DNA from: Bacillus sp. REN16
GTDB taxonomy: Bacteria; Bacillota; Bacilli; Bacillales; Bacillaceae_L
DNA: 64,000 bases
Reading direction: 5' to 3'
NCBI RefSeq assembly: GCF_020731355.1
Contig: NZ_JAJFZK010000009.1
Location: 1 to 64,000, forward strand
Shown here: positions 55,801 through 64,000 of the stretch, one piece after another
Layout: the number at the start of each line of letters is the position of its first letter
How positions within the stretch are numbered: position 1 is the stretch's first letter
The notes under the pieces: generated by a model
The model's database searches: none
What the model was told of the DNA's origin: nothing
Seen by the model: the letters and a program-made list of their open reading frames with translations, nothing else
Made by a program: the position numbers and the translations under genes

Positions 55801-58800
55801 TGGTCCTTAACTAGTGACGTTAACTGCGTAGAATATGTTTCAAATACAGACTCATAACCAGAAATTTGAATCGTATTTGGCACTAAGTTGTCAACTGTAA
55901 CTTGGATTTCGGCTGTACTATTTCCTGCTTTTGCAGTTACTGTTGCTTTCCCTTTTGCAATACCAACTATTTTGCCATTATCAACAGTAGCAATTTCATC
56001 ATTAGATGAAGACCATTCAATTTCTTCACCTAGCATCATTCTACCTTTTTGATCTCTTACATAAGCAGTGATCATTTTCGAATCACTTGGATTAATTGCA
56101 ACGAAACTTGGATTAACTGCTATAGTTGTCGGAACTGGAGTGTATGCCTCCTCAGCGTCATCATATACGACCATCATTGATAGACCTTCAACAGAAACTT
56201 TATTTGAATGAATCGTGCGGATTGTTTCTGTTCCCGCAGTTGTGTGATCAACTACAATCTTCCATTCAGTCGTTGTTGGAAGGGTTACTTCCTGAGCAGT
56301 CTTATTGGCATTATATATCACGACAATGTTTTTCCAGGTATCATTATTTGCGTAATCTTTTAATTGATAGGCTACAACATTATCATTCTCTTTAAGAACT
56401 TCTAAATGATTCTCAATATCTGCTTTTTCATCCATTCTAAAAGCAGAGTGAGATTTTCTAAGGTCAATTAACCCTTTATAATAATTATAGACTGATTGAT
56501 ATTCATCTTTTAATTCCCAACGAATTTTATTAATTGAGTCAGAGCTCTTATAGCTGTTATGGACACCGTATTTACTTCTTAGCATCTCCTCTCCTGCATG
56601 GAGGAACGGAATACCTTGAGATGTTAGCACAATGCCATTTGCCAAAAGACTACGTTTAACCCATTCATTATCTAATACGTTTTCTTCTGTGATAACAGCA
56701 TGTGGGTCATAGTCGGGGTTAGTATGGTTTGAATCTGTACCCGCTACCCTCATTAATTTGTCCCATAAATTCAAATTGTCATGAGCCGTAACATAGTTAA
56801 TAGTCTCCGAGGAACGATTTGTAAAGTCATAAATTGCTCCCTGTACTCCTTTAATAATGTCAGCTTCCTTACCGGCTGCACCAGTAGCAAATCCTGTCCC
56901 TGCACCATCACTATCACCTTTAATTGCTCCACGAATATGATCGTTAAAAACAGCATACCCTTGGTCTTTTTGTGTACCCTTTACATGTTGAAGGGCTGCC
57001 GGTAAACTTGTAGAACCGCCTGTCCACGGCTCACCATAAATTAAAATATTTGGGTCGACCTTAGTTGTTAGTTCCTTTGTTATTTCTTGCATTGTTTGCT
57101 TATCAATTAAGCCCATTAAGTCAAATCTGAACCCATCAATTCCATATTCAGTTGCCCAATAATGCACGGAGTCTTTAATATACTTACGCACCATCGGTCT
57201 TTCAGATGCAACCTCGTTTCCTGTTCCAGAACCATTCGTAATTTTCCCTGTATCATCCGTACGATAATAGTAGCCGGGAATAATTAGGTCAAAAGGTGAA
57301 CTTCCTTTAAGCTGCGTTGATTCATTCATATAAGTATGATTATATACAACATCCATTACAACGCGGATTCCTTGTTCGTGTAGTGCTTGGACCATTTGCT
57401 TATATTCTTTAATGCGATTTGTTGGATCTTGTGGATTAGTAGAATAAGAGCCTTCCGGTACATTAAAATGAACAGGATCATACCCCCAGTTAAACTTAGC
57501 TTCTGTAGAAGAAGGGTCATCGACTGTTAATTCATTCACTGAGCCAAAATCATAGGTTGGTAGTAGATGAACATAATTTACACCTAATTCCTTAAGTGAA
57601 TCTATACCCGTTTTCACACCATTAGGTCCTTTTGTCCCTTTCTCTGTAAACGCAAGGTATTTTCCTTTGTTCTTCATTCCTGATTGTTCATCAATTGAGA
57701 AATCTCTTACATGTAATTCATAGACAATTGCATCATTTGGTGAAACAATTGCCGGTTTATCATTTGGATCAAATCCAGTTGGATCTGTACTGCGTAAATC
57801 AACGATCGCTCCTCGCTGCCCATTTGCTGAAGTAGCACTTGCGTAAGGATCGACTGCATAATTCACTGTACCATCTGAAAATTCTAGTTTGTACATATAA
57901 AATTTATTCTTTAGATCTTGGGGAATTTCTACTGACCATACACCATTGTCTGCACGGTTCATTTCAGTTTCTTTGCCGTCTGTGTGGTCCGTAACGAATG
58001 CTCCTTTATAAGTGCCAGCATTGTCATAGATTGCTAGACTTACTTTAGTTGCAGTCGGTGCCCATAATTTAAAACTGGTTTTTTCAGATGTAAATGTGTA
58101 CCCTAAGTCATCTCCTTCATAGTAAAAGTGGTCGTCATTTAGTATATTACGCATTATTAGAGGTGTTCCCTCAGTTTCGTCTATTGAAACCTTATATTGT
58201 TTTCTTACATCAATTTCTTCATCCTCTGCTACCTTTAGGATAACTTTATAATCATCAATAACTTGTTTTGTTGTTGAAATTTTTTCATTAGTTTCTTGAT
58301 CAATGACAGTAAACTGCTGTTCTCCGTATGCTTTATTTGTAGTTACTAACATCTCAGTTGTTGAATCCATAAGGGCAGACTGTACTTTTGTTGGTTCCGG
58401 TGATTCAATAGTAAAGACTGAGTTACCATTTGCTGATTGTTTATTTAATGGGTCAGTAGTTGATTGGTCCCATGATCGGTTATTTAAAACAAACTTATAT
58501 TCATATCTCCCTGGTTTCAAATCCGAAAGGGTTGCAGAAAAAATGTCTCCATTCAATGTCATTTCTACTGCTGTTTCTAAATTCCAATCATTAAAGCTTC
58601 CAATTACATATGCCGCAGTTTCATCTGTCTTATTGTAATTAAATGTGACAGTTCCATCTTCATTGATGATAGGACTTTCAAGCATTGTAATTGAAAAAAA
58701 AGAATTTCCATCCTTTTGATTTGGGTTTAATGGGTCAGTTGTAGATTCATCCCAGGTACGGTTGTTTTTTACAAATTTATATTGATACTCCCCCGGTTTT

Positions 58801-59072
58801 AGATCATAGACCGTTACAGAGAAAATACCATCTTTCTCATTCATTTCAATTGCATCATTTAAGTTCCAATTGTTTGTAAAATTACCAATAAGAAATAATG
58901 CCTTTTCCCCCTGACCTGCATAATTGAATGAAACACTTCCGTCACCATTGATTACTGGACTGACAGATTCCGCATTTCCTGTTGCAGGTAAAACAACACC
59001 TGAAAACAACTGCAAAACAAGTGTGCAAATCATCAACATAGATAACGTTTTCATTTTTGATTTTTTTAACAT
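52884..59072 (-). CDS. Cell-wall-anchored bifunctional pullulanase / alpha-amylase
   Basis: A 2062-residue surface enzyme that should cut both alpha-1,6 and alpha-1,4 links of starch and pullulan. In order: signal peptide (1-34); two similar CBM48-like modules (about 36-128 and 132-222); a pullulanase N-domain (about 318-425); type I pullulanase GH13 with NWGYDP (528-533), nucleophile Asp651, acid/base Glu681 and Asp765; two Big_2 Ig-like domains (982-1060 and 1063-1145); a PUD/CBM41-like module (about 1150-1235); further beta-modules; an alpha-amylase GH13 with DVVVNH, Asp1678, Glu1707 and Asp1773; a Pro-Gly-Lys/Asp repeat linker (1960-2010); LPATA (2026-2030); a membrane helix and a basic tail. 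The ATG has AAGGGAGGGG. It is a single gene with CcpA/LacI-type operators upstream. Confidence 0.93.
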   Translation of the reverse strand: MLKKSKMKTLSMLMICTLVLQLFSGVVLPATGNAESVSPVINGDGSVSFNYAGQGEKALFLIGNFTNNWNLNDAIEMNEKDGIFSVTVYDLKPGEYQYKFVKNNRTWDESTTDPLNPNQKDGNSFFSITMLESPIINEDGTVTFNYNKTDETAAYVIGSFNDWNLETAVEMTLNGDIFSATLSDLKPGRYEYKFVLNNRSWDQSTTDPLNKQSANGNSVFTIESPEPTKVQSALMDSTTEMLVTTNKAYGEQQFTVIDQETNEKISTTKQVIDDYKVILKVAEDEEIDVRKQYKVSIDETEGTPLIMRNILNDDHFYYEGDDLGYTFTSEKTSFKLWAPTATKVSLAIYDNAGTYKGAFVTDHTDGKETEMNRADNGVWSVEIPQDLKNKFYMYKLEFSDGTVNYAVDPYASATSANGQRGAIVDLRSTDPTGFDPNDKPAIVSPNDAIVYELHVRDFSIDEQSGMKNKGKYLAFTEKGTKGPNGVKTGIDSLKELGVNYVHLLPTYDFGSVNELTVDDPSSTEAKFNWGYDPVHFNVPEGSYSTNPQDPTNRIKEYKQMVQALHEQGIRVVMDVVYNHTYMNESTQLKGSSPFDLIIPGYYYRTDDTGKITNGSGTGNEVASERPMVRKYIKDSVHYWATEYGIDGFRFDLMGLIDKQTMQEITKELTTKVDPNILIYGEPWTGGSTSLPAALQHVKGTQKDQGYAVFNDHIRGAIKGDSDGAGTGFATGAAGKEADIIKGVQGAIYDFTNRSSETINYVTAHDNLNLWDKLMRVAGTDSNHTNPDYDPHAVITEENVLDNEWVKRSLLANGIVLTSQGIPFLHAGEEMLRSKYGVHNSYKSSDSINKIRWELKDEYQSVYNYYKGLIDLRKSHSAFRMDEKADIENHLEVLKENDNVVAYQLKDYANNDTWKNIVVIYNANKTAQEVTLPTTTEWKIVVDHTTAGTETIRTIHSNKVSVEGLSMMVVYDDAEEAYTPVPTTIAVNPSFVAINPSDSKMITAYVRDQKGRMMLGEEIEWSSSNDEIATVDNGKIVGIAKGKATVTAKAGNSTAEIQVTVDNLVPNTIQISGYESVFETYSTQLTSLVKDQYGQDMLGAKVAWSSSDQTTAKVDSAGKVTGVKSGFVTITAKSGGAVGKHDMEIKKNVKRYVRIKYVRPEGDFKTEQGDWNLWVWNTGVKNDQIDFESIEGDTAIANVEIAPETESIGFLVRRGTDWNTAKISPDSDDHTIKMDRQAILTKVTVLTGVPGQTIVPNVKGPVLENGDVTFYYRDEELFATDEMHKIDAVSVKINDKEYPMEYSEQNEYFSYKLENIPEGTHEYSFLITKDGETVEVTDPKNTKNGKSTITYNRPNVTIEASVSPNEITYDESTVLTAKATSEEGVTIRELSVNLSPLGGKEKAVIDPSVGAVSFSVDESVTAGEKEIVITAIDEYGNTHTKTVTLTVKPEQIVGDKLDFDWDEARIYFLLTDRFKDGDPSNNGGEEYDPNHAEAYHGGDFQGIIDKLDYIEDLGINTIWITPIVDNIDFNKGLDFTTVDGLKAKQYGYHGYWAKDFTKLDEHLGDIKTFQKLIEKAHDRGIKIMLDVVVNHAGYGMNGEFNEAWKADSSNLPTEEEIAKFDGMFRTVDEDPTVRGELDHLPDLKTEDSEVRKQIIEWQTAWLERARTDRGDTIDFFRIDTVKHVEPATWQALKNEITKIDPNFKMIGELWGASVIDDGGYLGTGQMDSLLDFDFKEKAKSFVDGNIDSVEEYLQNRNNQLSNTATLGQFLSSHDQNGFLSEYVNGDVGKLKVASALQITSKGQPVIYYGEELGKSGKSDWEKDGETVVAFGQNRGDMPWELLDNNDPTATALHKHYSTLLNIRKDYSLVFSKGSREKIAGGDADQYLVFAREYQDERLVVGLNTTSKSKQVTFTVNFEPNTVLTDLYNNKEIIVDENKQVHVDIPSKDDGGAVILALVQDDPGENPGEEPGKDPGKDPGKDPGKEPGKDPGKDPSDAPGKNPSQNPGDKPGNSDVTNPKTGKNGSKLPATANDFYNWLAVGAALILFGVVFIVLQKRRQVMRK
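53040..53200 (-). repeat. Short tandem coding repeat (Pro-Gly-Lys/Asp linker)
   Basis: A 12-bp unit encoding Pro-Gly-Lys-Asp (variants Glu, Ser, Asn) is repeated about ten times. It forms the wall-spanning linker just before the sortase signal. The copy number is likely to vary between strains. Confidence 0.75.
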
Positions 59073-59092
59073 TAGCTTCCCCTCCCTTTACA

Positions 59093-59098
59093 ATTATA
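59093..59098 (-). promoter_or_regulatory. -10 element of the amylopullulanase gene
   Basis: A perfect TATAAT on the minus strand lies 21 bp before the ATG. The -35 region is poor (CATATT), and the spacer is occupied by the operator at 59099-59115. Confidence 0.6.
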
Positions 59099-59115
59099 GT
59101 GAAACCGTTTGCACA
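59099..59115. promoter_or_regulatory. cre-type operator overlapping the amylopullulanase promoter
   Basis: TGAAACCGTTTGCA fits the cre consensus TGNAANCGNWNNCW at every position. It lies in the -10/-35 spacer, so CcpA or another LacI-family protein would block transcription. Confidence 0.7.
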
Positions 59116-59163
59116 AATATGTAAAAAATGAAAGATACTTAGAATGTGATTATGATACACATG

Positions 59164-59181
59164 TATGCGCAAACGTTTGCA
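59164..59181. promoter_or_regulatory. Second LacI-family operator upstream of the amylopullulanase
   Basis: GCAAACGTTTGC is a perfect 12-bp palindrome within TGCGCAAACGTTTGCACT. This is the form bound by MalR-type maltose regulators and also close to a cre. Its centre lies about 65 bp from that of the first operator. Confidence 0.65.
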
Positions 59182-59280
59182 CTAGTCATTACTTAGTAAG
59201 GATAACATCTTTTTCAGTTAATTTGCAATAAGTAATAGGTTGTATTTTTAAAAAATTATGATTAATCAAACCCACCTAAC

Positions 59281-59318
59281 AAAAAACGACAAGTGGATTA
59301 GTACCACTTGTCGCTTTA
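59281..59318 (-). terminator. Terminator of the ytzC operon
   Basis: ACGACAAGTGG-ATTAGTA-CCACTTGTCG forms a perfect stem. On the minus strand it is followed by TTTTTTGTT. Confidence 0.88.
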
Positions 59319-59321
59319 TCC

Positions 59322-59483
59322 TTATTCAGGACGTTGTTTAGATTTAATAGGTTGTCCCTTTTCAAGATAATTTTGCTTTGATTTTTTAACAGGATCAAAA
59401 TCCTTTCCGAATTCCACATCATTGCTATTTATCCCGTTTTTCGTTTTTTGCTCGGGATTGTTTTGATCTGAACGCTTTTTCAT
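59322..59483 (-). CDS. 53-residue hydrophilic small protein
   Basis: A short frame running from ATG 59483 to TAA 59322. It reads MKKRSDQNNPEQKTKNG..., with GKDFDPVKKSKQNYLEKGQ in the second half and end KQRPE. It is highly charged, rich in Lys/Asn/Gln, with no hydrophobic core and probably unfolded. AGGGG lies 8 nt before the ATG. It follows ytzC by 11 bp, and the pair ends at a strong terminator, so it looks genuine. Function is unknown; small Bacillus spore-associated proteins have similar composition. Confidence 0.65.
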   Translation of the reverse strand: MKKRSDQNNPEQKTKNGINSNDVEFGKDFDPVKKSKQNYLEKGQPIKSKQRPE

Positions 59484-59494
59484 AGCCTCATCCC

Positions 59495-59779
59495 CTACAT
59501 CTTATACTGTTCAATGACATTCGCATCCAGCGTCATATCATTTTGGAGTTGTTGCAATTGAAGTCTCATTCGGTGCAGTTGCTCACGTTGCTGACCATTA
59601 CAACTCATCGCAAGCTTAGCCAATTCGTTTGTGACTTCCTCCAATTGCATTTGTGCATCCGTATATTCCGTTTCATTATAAGCTTCCTGTCTTCTGGCCG
59701 TGGTAATTTGTTCTTGGGCGTTACGAAGAGTATCTTCACAACGTTGCAAAAATGCCTCAACGGATTGTCGAGTAGCCAT
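59495..59779 (-). CDS. ytzC: YtzC, DUF2524 family protein
   Basis: A 94-residue, almost wholly helical protein rich in Gln and Glu, with heptad-like spacing (QMQLEEVTNELAKLAM, LHRMRLQLQQLQNDM). It matches the DUF2524/YtzC type. Function is unknown. GTAGGAGGGGG lies 4-5 nt before the ATG. It is followed by a 53-residue gene in one transcript. Confidence 0.83.
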   Translation of the reverse strand: MATRQSVEAFLQRCEDTLRNAQEQITTARRQEAYNETEYTDAQMQLEEVTNELAKLAMSCNGQQREQLHRMRLQLQQLQNDMTLDANVIEQYKM

Positions 59780-60025
59780 TCTTCCCCCTCCTACATTCGA
59801 AATGAGAAGCTAAAGCTTTCTCCTTTATAGTGTGTTCATCCGTGATTTCTTCTTTCAGTAAAGTTATTACCAATTTATGAGGCACGGCTGATGCGTTGCG
59901 TAAGACCAAGACATTAGAAAGCGGCGTTATTAGTTATTGATCGTTCTAGTTTTCATTTGAGTTCTTGAATGCCCACATGCTAAAATCTAATGTAGGAATT
60001 TTTTCATAGTTAGGAGGGGCAAAAA

Positions 60026-61557
<1,532 letters not shown>

Positions 61558-61560
61558 AGA

Positions 61561-61687
61561 CCAGACTGTTGAAAAACGCTCGCATACTTCGTTGCTTGCC
61601 TCCCTTGTCCGCTCATGAAGGCAACTTCTATTTGCGTCTTCGCTCGGCAGCGCGCCTTTTCTGACAAGCGTTTTCAAGTCAGTCTGG
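61561..61687. repeat. 127-bp element with terminal inverted repeats (MITE-like)
   Basis: The left end CCAGACTGTTGAAAAACGCT and the reverse complement of the right end (CCAGACTGACTTGAAAACGCT) match over about 20 bp with small gaps. The interior (CTCGCATACTTCGTTGC, TTGCGTCTTCGCTCGGC) is GC-richer than the surroundings and has no frame. It sits directly after ytqB. Confidence 0.65.
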
Positions 61688-61714
61688 AAGGATAATTCAA
61701 AGGTTATCCATAAA

Positions 61715-61750
61715 ATAAAGATAGAGCATCACCATTGCTCTATCTTTTTC
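61715..61750. terminator. Bidirectional terminator between ytqB and ytpB
   Basis: AAAGATAGAGCA and TGCTCTATCTTT form a 12-bp stem with a 7-nt loop, followed by TTC/T-rich sequence. Confidence 0.85.
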
Positions 61751-62815
61751 CTATCCAAATACATGTTGAAATTTACGGTACGCTCGTCCGTTTACATAAA
61801 AGAAAAAGGATGTCTTCCCGCCTAATTTAATCATTTTCTTAGCAATTTTTAAGACACTTCGCTGTGTGCGGACCTTTTCATCTGATAAATAGAGGCCTAA
61901 TAAGCCACGGTTAATCATTCGATGGAATTTCTCATTTGGCAGACCTGCTGTATGTTTATCAGCTTCGAGAATAAAATGCTTAAGCCGATCCACAAGTTCA
62001 TTTTCATGGGGATAGTAAAAACAGAAATTCAAGTCCCCGCCTTGACGATCCTCTTCTTGATCGATGAAATAATCAAGCAGGATGTGGAGACCTTGAATGT
62101 ATGGAAAATACCCATTTCGAACTTTAGCTGCAATTTCTTCTTTAAATTCTTCATGAAACGCATAGGCAACTAAACAAAAAATGCCTAATGTTGAGCCTGA
62201 ACAGGCTGAGAATTCATACCATTCCATTCTTGGCAGACGATCTTGATGGCTTTTAAACCAATTTTCAAGCCTTGGGACACGTTCTTCTACTTTGACATGC
62301 TTATGTATTTGCAGATCACAATAATAACTTGCTAACTCCTGTAAATAATCAGCTATTTTATCATAATGATTGATGTTTTCAAGAACACCCTGACAGGTTT
62401 TGACAAGACTTTCTAAGTAGCCGCCATCATTCTGCTCTTCACGAAATTGATAATAATTTTTAGTTGGCTGACCCGGTTGTAATGCATCTGGCATGGAACC
62501 ATGCAGAGAGCGAAAATCGTCAGGATCTAATGAGGTACTGCGATCACATAGATTATCTAGATAGTCACTAATTGTTTGATAAGCAACGATAAAACGGATA
62601 CACTCTTCCATTTTTCCTTCCGACAATAAGGCAAGTATAGATCCACCCTCACAGTGAAACGCTTTTGACTGAATACTTGCTAACGCCTGCTTTCGAAGCT
62701 CTTCGTTCGGGATCTCCTCCGCTTTCCGTTTCCAAACTGCTAATTCACGATGTACAATCGGAAATACCTCACGATATACTTTCTTCATTAGACTAATGGG
62801 TTGTGTAGGCACCAT
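61751..62815 (-). CDS. ytpB: Tetraprenyl-beta-curcumene synthase
   Basis: A 354-residue terpene cyclase of the YtpB family (DUF2600). It converts tetraprenyl diphosphate to tetraprenyl-beta-curcumene, the precursor of C35 sesquarterpenes found in spores. Asp-rich metal sites are visible: DYLDNLCD (84-91) and DYFIDQEED. ATG 62815 with GAGGTG at 6 nt replaces the GTG at 62824. Confidence 0.92.
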   Translation of the reverse strand: MVPTQPISLMKKVYREVFPIVHRELAVWKRKAEEIPNEELRKQALASIQSKAFHCEGGSILALLSEGKMEECIRFIVAYQTISDYLDNLCDRSTSLDPDDFRSLHGSMPDALQPGQPTKNYYQFREEQNDGGYLESLVKTCQGVLENINHYDKIADYLQELASYYCDLQIHKHVKVEERVPRLENWFKSHQDRLPRMEWYEFSACSGSTLGIFCLVAYAFHEEFKEEIAAKVRNGYFPYIQGLHILLDYFIDQEEDRQGGDLNFCFYYPHENELVDRLKHFILEADKHTAGLPNEKFHRMINRGLLGLYLSDEKVRTQRSVLKIAKKMIKLGGKTSFFFYVNGRAYRKFQHVFG

Positions 62816-62941
62816 AGATATCACCTCTACTTTAAAAACATCGAATATGTTGATTTACGATACTTGTGAATGTTGATACACTTACCTTAAATGAATTTAT
62901 TGCGAATATCAAATAATTAGGAAAGGATGTATGTAGCTATT

Positions 62942-63481
62942 ATGATTTATCCATACAAAGGGAAATATCCTGAAATTGCGGATTCTGTATTTATTGCGGA
63001 CTATGCAACTGTTACAGGTGATGTTAAAATTGGCGAGGAAACAAATATTTGGTTTAATACCGTAATTCGAGGTGATGTGGCACCGACAATCATTGGCAAA
63101 CGAGTGAGCATCCAGGATAATTCAACCTTGCACCAAAGTCCAAACAATCCATTGATCATTGAAGATGATGTCACAATTGGCCATCAGGTTATTTTACATA
63201 GCTCGATTATTCGTAAAAATGCCCTAATTGGAATGGGATCAATTATTCTGGATGGAGCTGAAATTGGCGAAGGTGCTTTCATTGGTGCTGGTAGCCTTGT
63301 TCCACAGGGTAAAAAGATTCCCCCCAACACACTAGCGTTTGGGCGACCAGCTAAAATAATCCGTGAACTTACTGAAGAAGATAAACAAGACATGGCTCGC
63401 ATTCGAAGAGAATATGTGGAAAAAGGGCAGCATTATAAAGAAGAAAAGCGCAAGCGCCTTGATCAGCCCCGACAAGCATAA
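62942..63481 (+). CDS. ytoA: Gamma-carbonic anhydrase-like hexapeptide-repeat protein
   Basis: A 179-residue left-handed beta-helix protein with hexapeptide repeats (VTGDVKIGEE, VIRGDVAPTIIG). It resembles gamma-carbonic anhydrases and ferripyochelin-binding proteins; metal His candidates are in LHQSP and IGHQVILHS. B. subtilis YtoA starts MIYPYK, so ATG 62942 is used, although the GGAAAGG site is 15 nt away; ATG 62927 touches that site. The last ~13 residues (EEKRKRLDQPRQA) are encoded by a dispersed repeat. Confidence 0.87.
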   Translation: MIYPYKGKYPEIADSVFIADYATVTGDVKIGEETNIWFNTVIRGDVAPTIIGKRVSIQDNSTLHQSPNNPLIIEDDVTIGHQVILHSSIIRKNALIGMGSIILDGAEIGEGAFIGAGSLVPQGKKIPPNTLAFGRPAKIIRELTEEDKQDMARIRREYVEKGQHYKEEKRKRLDQPRQA

Positions 63482-63570
63482 GAAAAGCAGGCGAGAAGGA
63501 TGCCTTTTATCCTTCTTGACGGATTTGCTTATGACCTCGAGGGGCTAGGCGCTGGAGCTAGACATCGAAA
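63441..63570. repeat. Dispersed intergenic repeat, family A (short copy), overlapping ytoA
   Basis: Read on the minus strand it starts GTCTAGCTCCAGCG and has CTCGAGGTCATAAGC, a central GAAGGATAAAAGGCATCCTTC hairpin, CTTTTCTTATGCTTG and AAGGCGCTTGCGCTTTTCT. These modules are in the same order as at 4471-4656. The first 41 bp on the plus strand code for the C-terminus of YtoA. Confidence 0.75.
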
Positions 63571-63572
63571 AC

Positions 63573-63625
63573 AAAATAAGACAGAAAAAGCCCGCCTAAT
63601 CGGCGAGCTTTTTCTGTCTTATTTT
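63573..63625. terminator. Bidirectional terminator between ytoA and metK
   Basis: The 19-bp perfect arms AAAATAAGACAGAAAAAGC (63573-63591) and GCTTTTTCTGTCTTATTTT (63607-63625) extend into CGCC/GGCG near the loop. The metK stop codon lies in the right arm. Confidence 0.85.
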
Positions 63626-64000
63626 GCAGCTTCAGCTTTAAGTGCTTCTGCTTTATCTGTACGTTCCCATGGCAAATCAAGATCGTTTCTGCCAAAGTGA
63701 CCATATGCAGCAGTTTGCTTATAAATTGGGCGACGAAGATCCAGCATCTTAATAATTCCAGCTGGACGCAAATCAAAGTTGTTTCGAACCAATTCTACAA
63801 GAACATCCTCAGATACTGTTCCAGTACCAAAAGTGTCAACAGATATAGAAACTGGTTGCGCTACACCAATTGCGTACGCAAGCTGTACTTCACATTTATC
63901 AGCTAAGCCAGCTGCTACAAGGTTTTTCGCAACATAACGTGCAGCATATGCAGCAGAACGGTCAACCTTAGTTGGATCCTTCCCTGAGAATGCACCACCA
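63619..64000 (-). CDS. metK: S-adenosylmethionine synthetase (C-terminal part)
   Basis: Only the last ~127 residues lie in the window; the gene runs off the right edge. The sequence reads [26 protein letters not shown] (given here in part), the phosphate-binding signature of MetK, and ends [18 protein letters not shown]-like before TAA. It makes SAM from methionine and ATP. Its position after ytoA matches B. subtilis. Any SAM riboswitch would lie outside this window. Confidence 0.95.
   Translation of the reverse strand, partial: GGAFSGKDPTKVDRSAAYAARYVAKNLVAAGLADKCEVQLAYAIGVAQPVSISVDTFGTGTVSEDVLVELVRNNFDLRPAGIIKMLDLRRPIYKQTAAYGHFGRNDLDLPWERTDKAEALKAEAAK

Noticed and set aside
52884-59072. 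Possibility that the 2062-residue frame is two genes fused by an error
   Set aside because: The frame is continuous, there is one signal peptide and one sorting signal, and the linker modules are coherent; no internal ribosome site with a second signal peptide is visible.

Overview
The window is a low-GC Gram-positive chromosome segment from a spore-forming member of the Bacillaceae. The gene order follows the Bacillus subtilis block from tyrS/acsA/acuABC/ccpA/aroA/ytxGHJ/murC/sftA through the yt- genes to leuS and on to ytzC/ytqAB/ytpB/ytoA/metK. Purple-of-evidence points are strong AGGAGG-type ribosome binding sites, frequent GTG and TTG starts, a T-box leader, an Fnr-type operator and the sporulation gene cse60. 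The added denitrification genes and the dispersed intergenic repeats suggest a soil lineage such as Neobacillus or a relative; that placement is inference. No tRNA, rRNA, CRISPR array, prophage or transposase gene was seen. Layout: 0-14 kb holds tyrS, a divergent class A penicillin-binding protein, acetate activation and its control (acsA facing acuABC), the carbon regulator ccpA, the aromatic entry enzyme aroA, and an unusually long FtsA-like ATPase. 14-24 kb holds the stress operon ytxGHJ, an M29 aminopeptidase, murC, the DNA translocase sftA and small redox, nucleotide and peptidase genes. 24-41 kb is a run of short housekeeping and conserved genes: ytzB, ytnP, trmB, ytzH, ytmP, ytlR, ytlQ, an lrgAB-like pair, thpR, pepV, an Ecs-like ABC exporter, ytzE, ytzG, ytgP, ytfP, cse60 and ytwF. 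41-46 kb has an M42 peptidase, an exact 20-bp-period repeat tract, and leuS behind a T-box. 46-50.6 kb is an accessory island-like operon: a copper nitrite reductase lipoprotein (nirK) followed by nosD, nosL, nosY and nosF, all on one strand behind a near-ideal class II Fnr promoter, but with no nosZ. 50.6-59.1 kb has a hydroxybutyrate-type dehydrogenase, an MFS exporter and a giant 2062-residue surface enzyme that joins a type I pullulanase and an alpha-amylase and ends in a sortase-type signal; two LacI/CcpA-type operators lie upstream. 59-64 kb returns to the conserved backbone (ytzC, ytqA, ytqB, ytpB, ytoA, start of metK from its 3' side). How the parts connect: CcpA made here probably acts on the cre-like sites at acsA/acuA and on the amylopullulanase. 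AcsA carries the lysine that AcuA acetylates and AcuC deacetylates. The nirK-nos operon would be switched on by oxygen limitation. Many gene 3' ends share bidirectional terminators, and two genes (ytoA, ythQ) end inside dispersed repeats.
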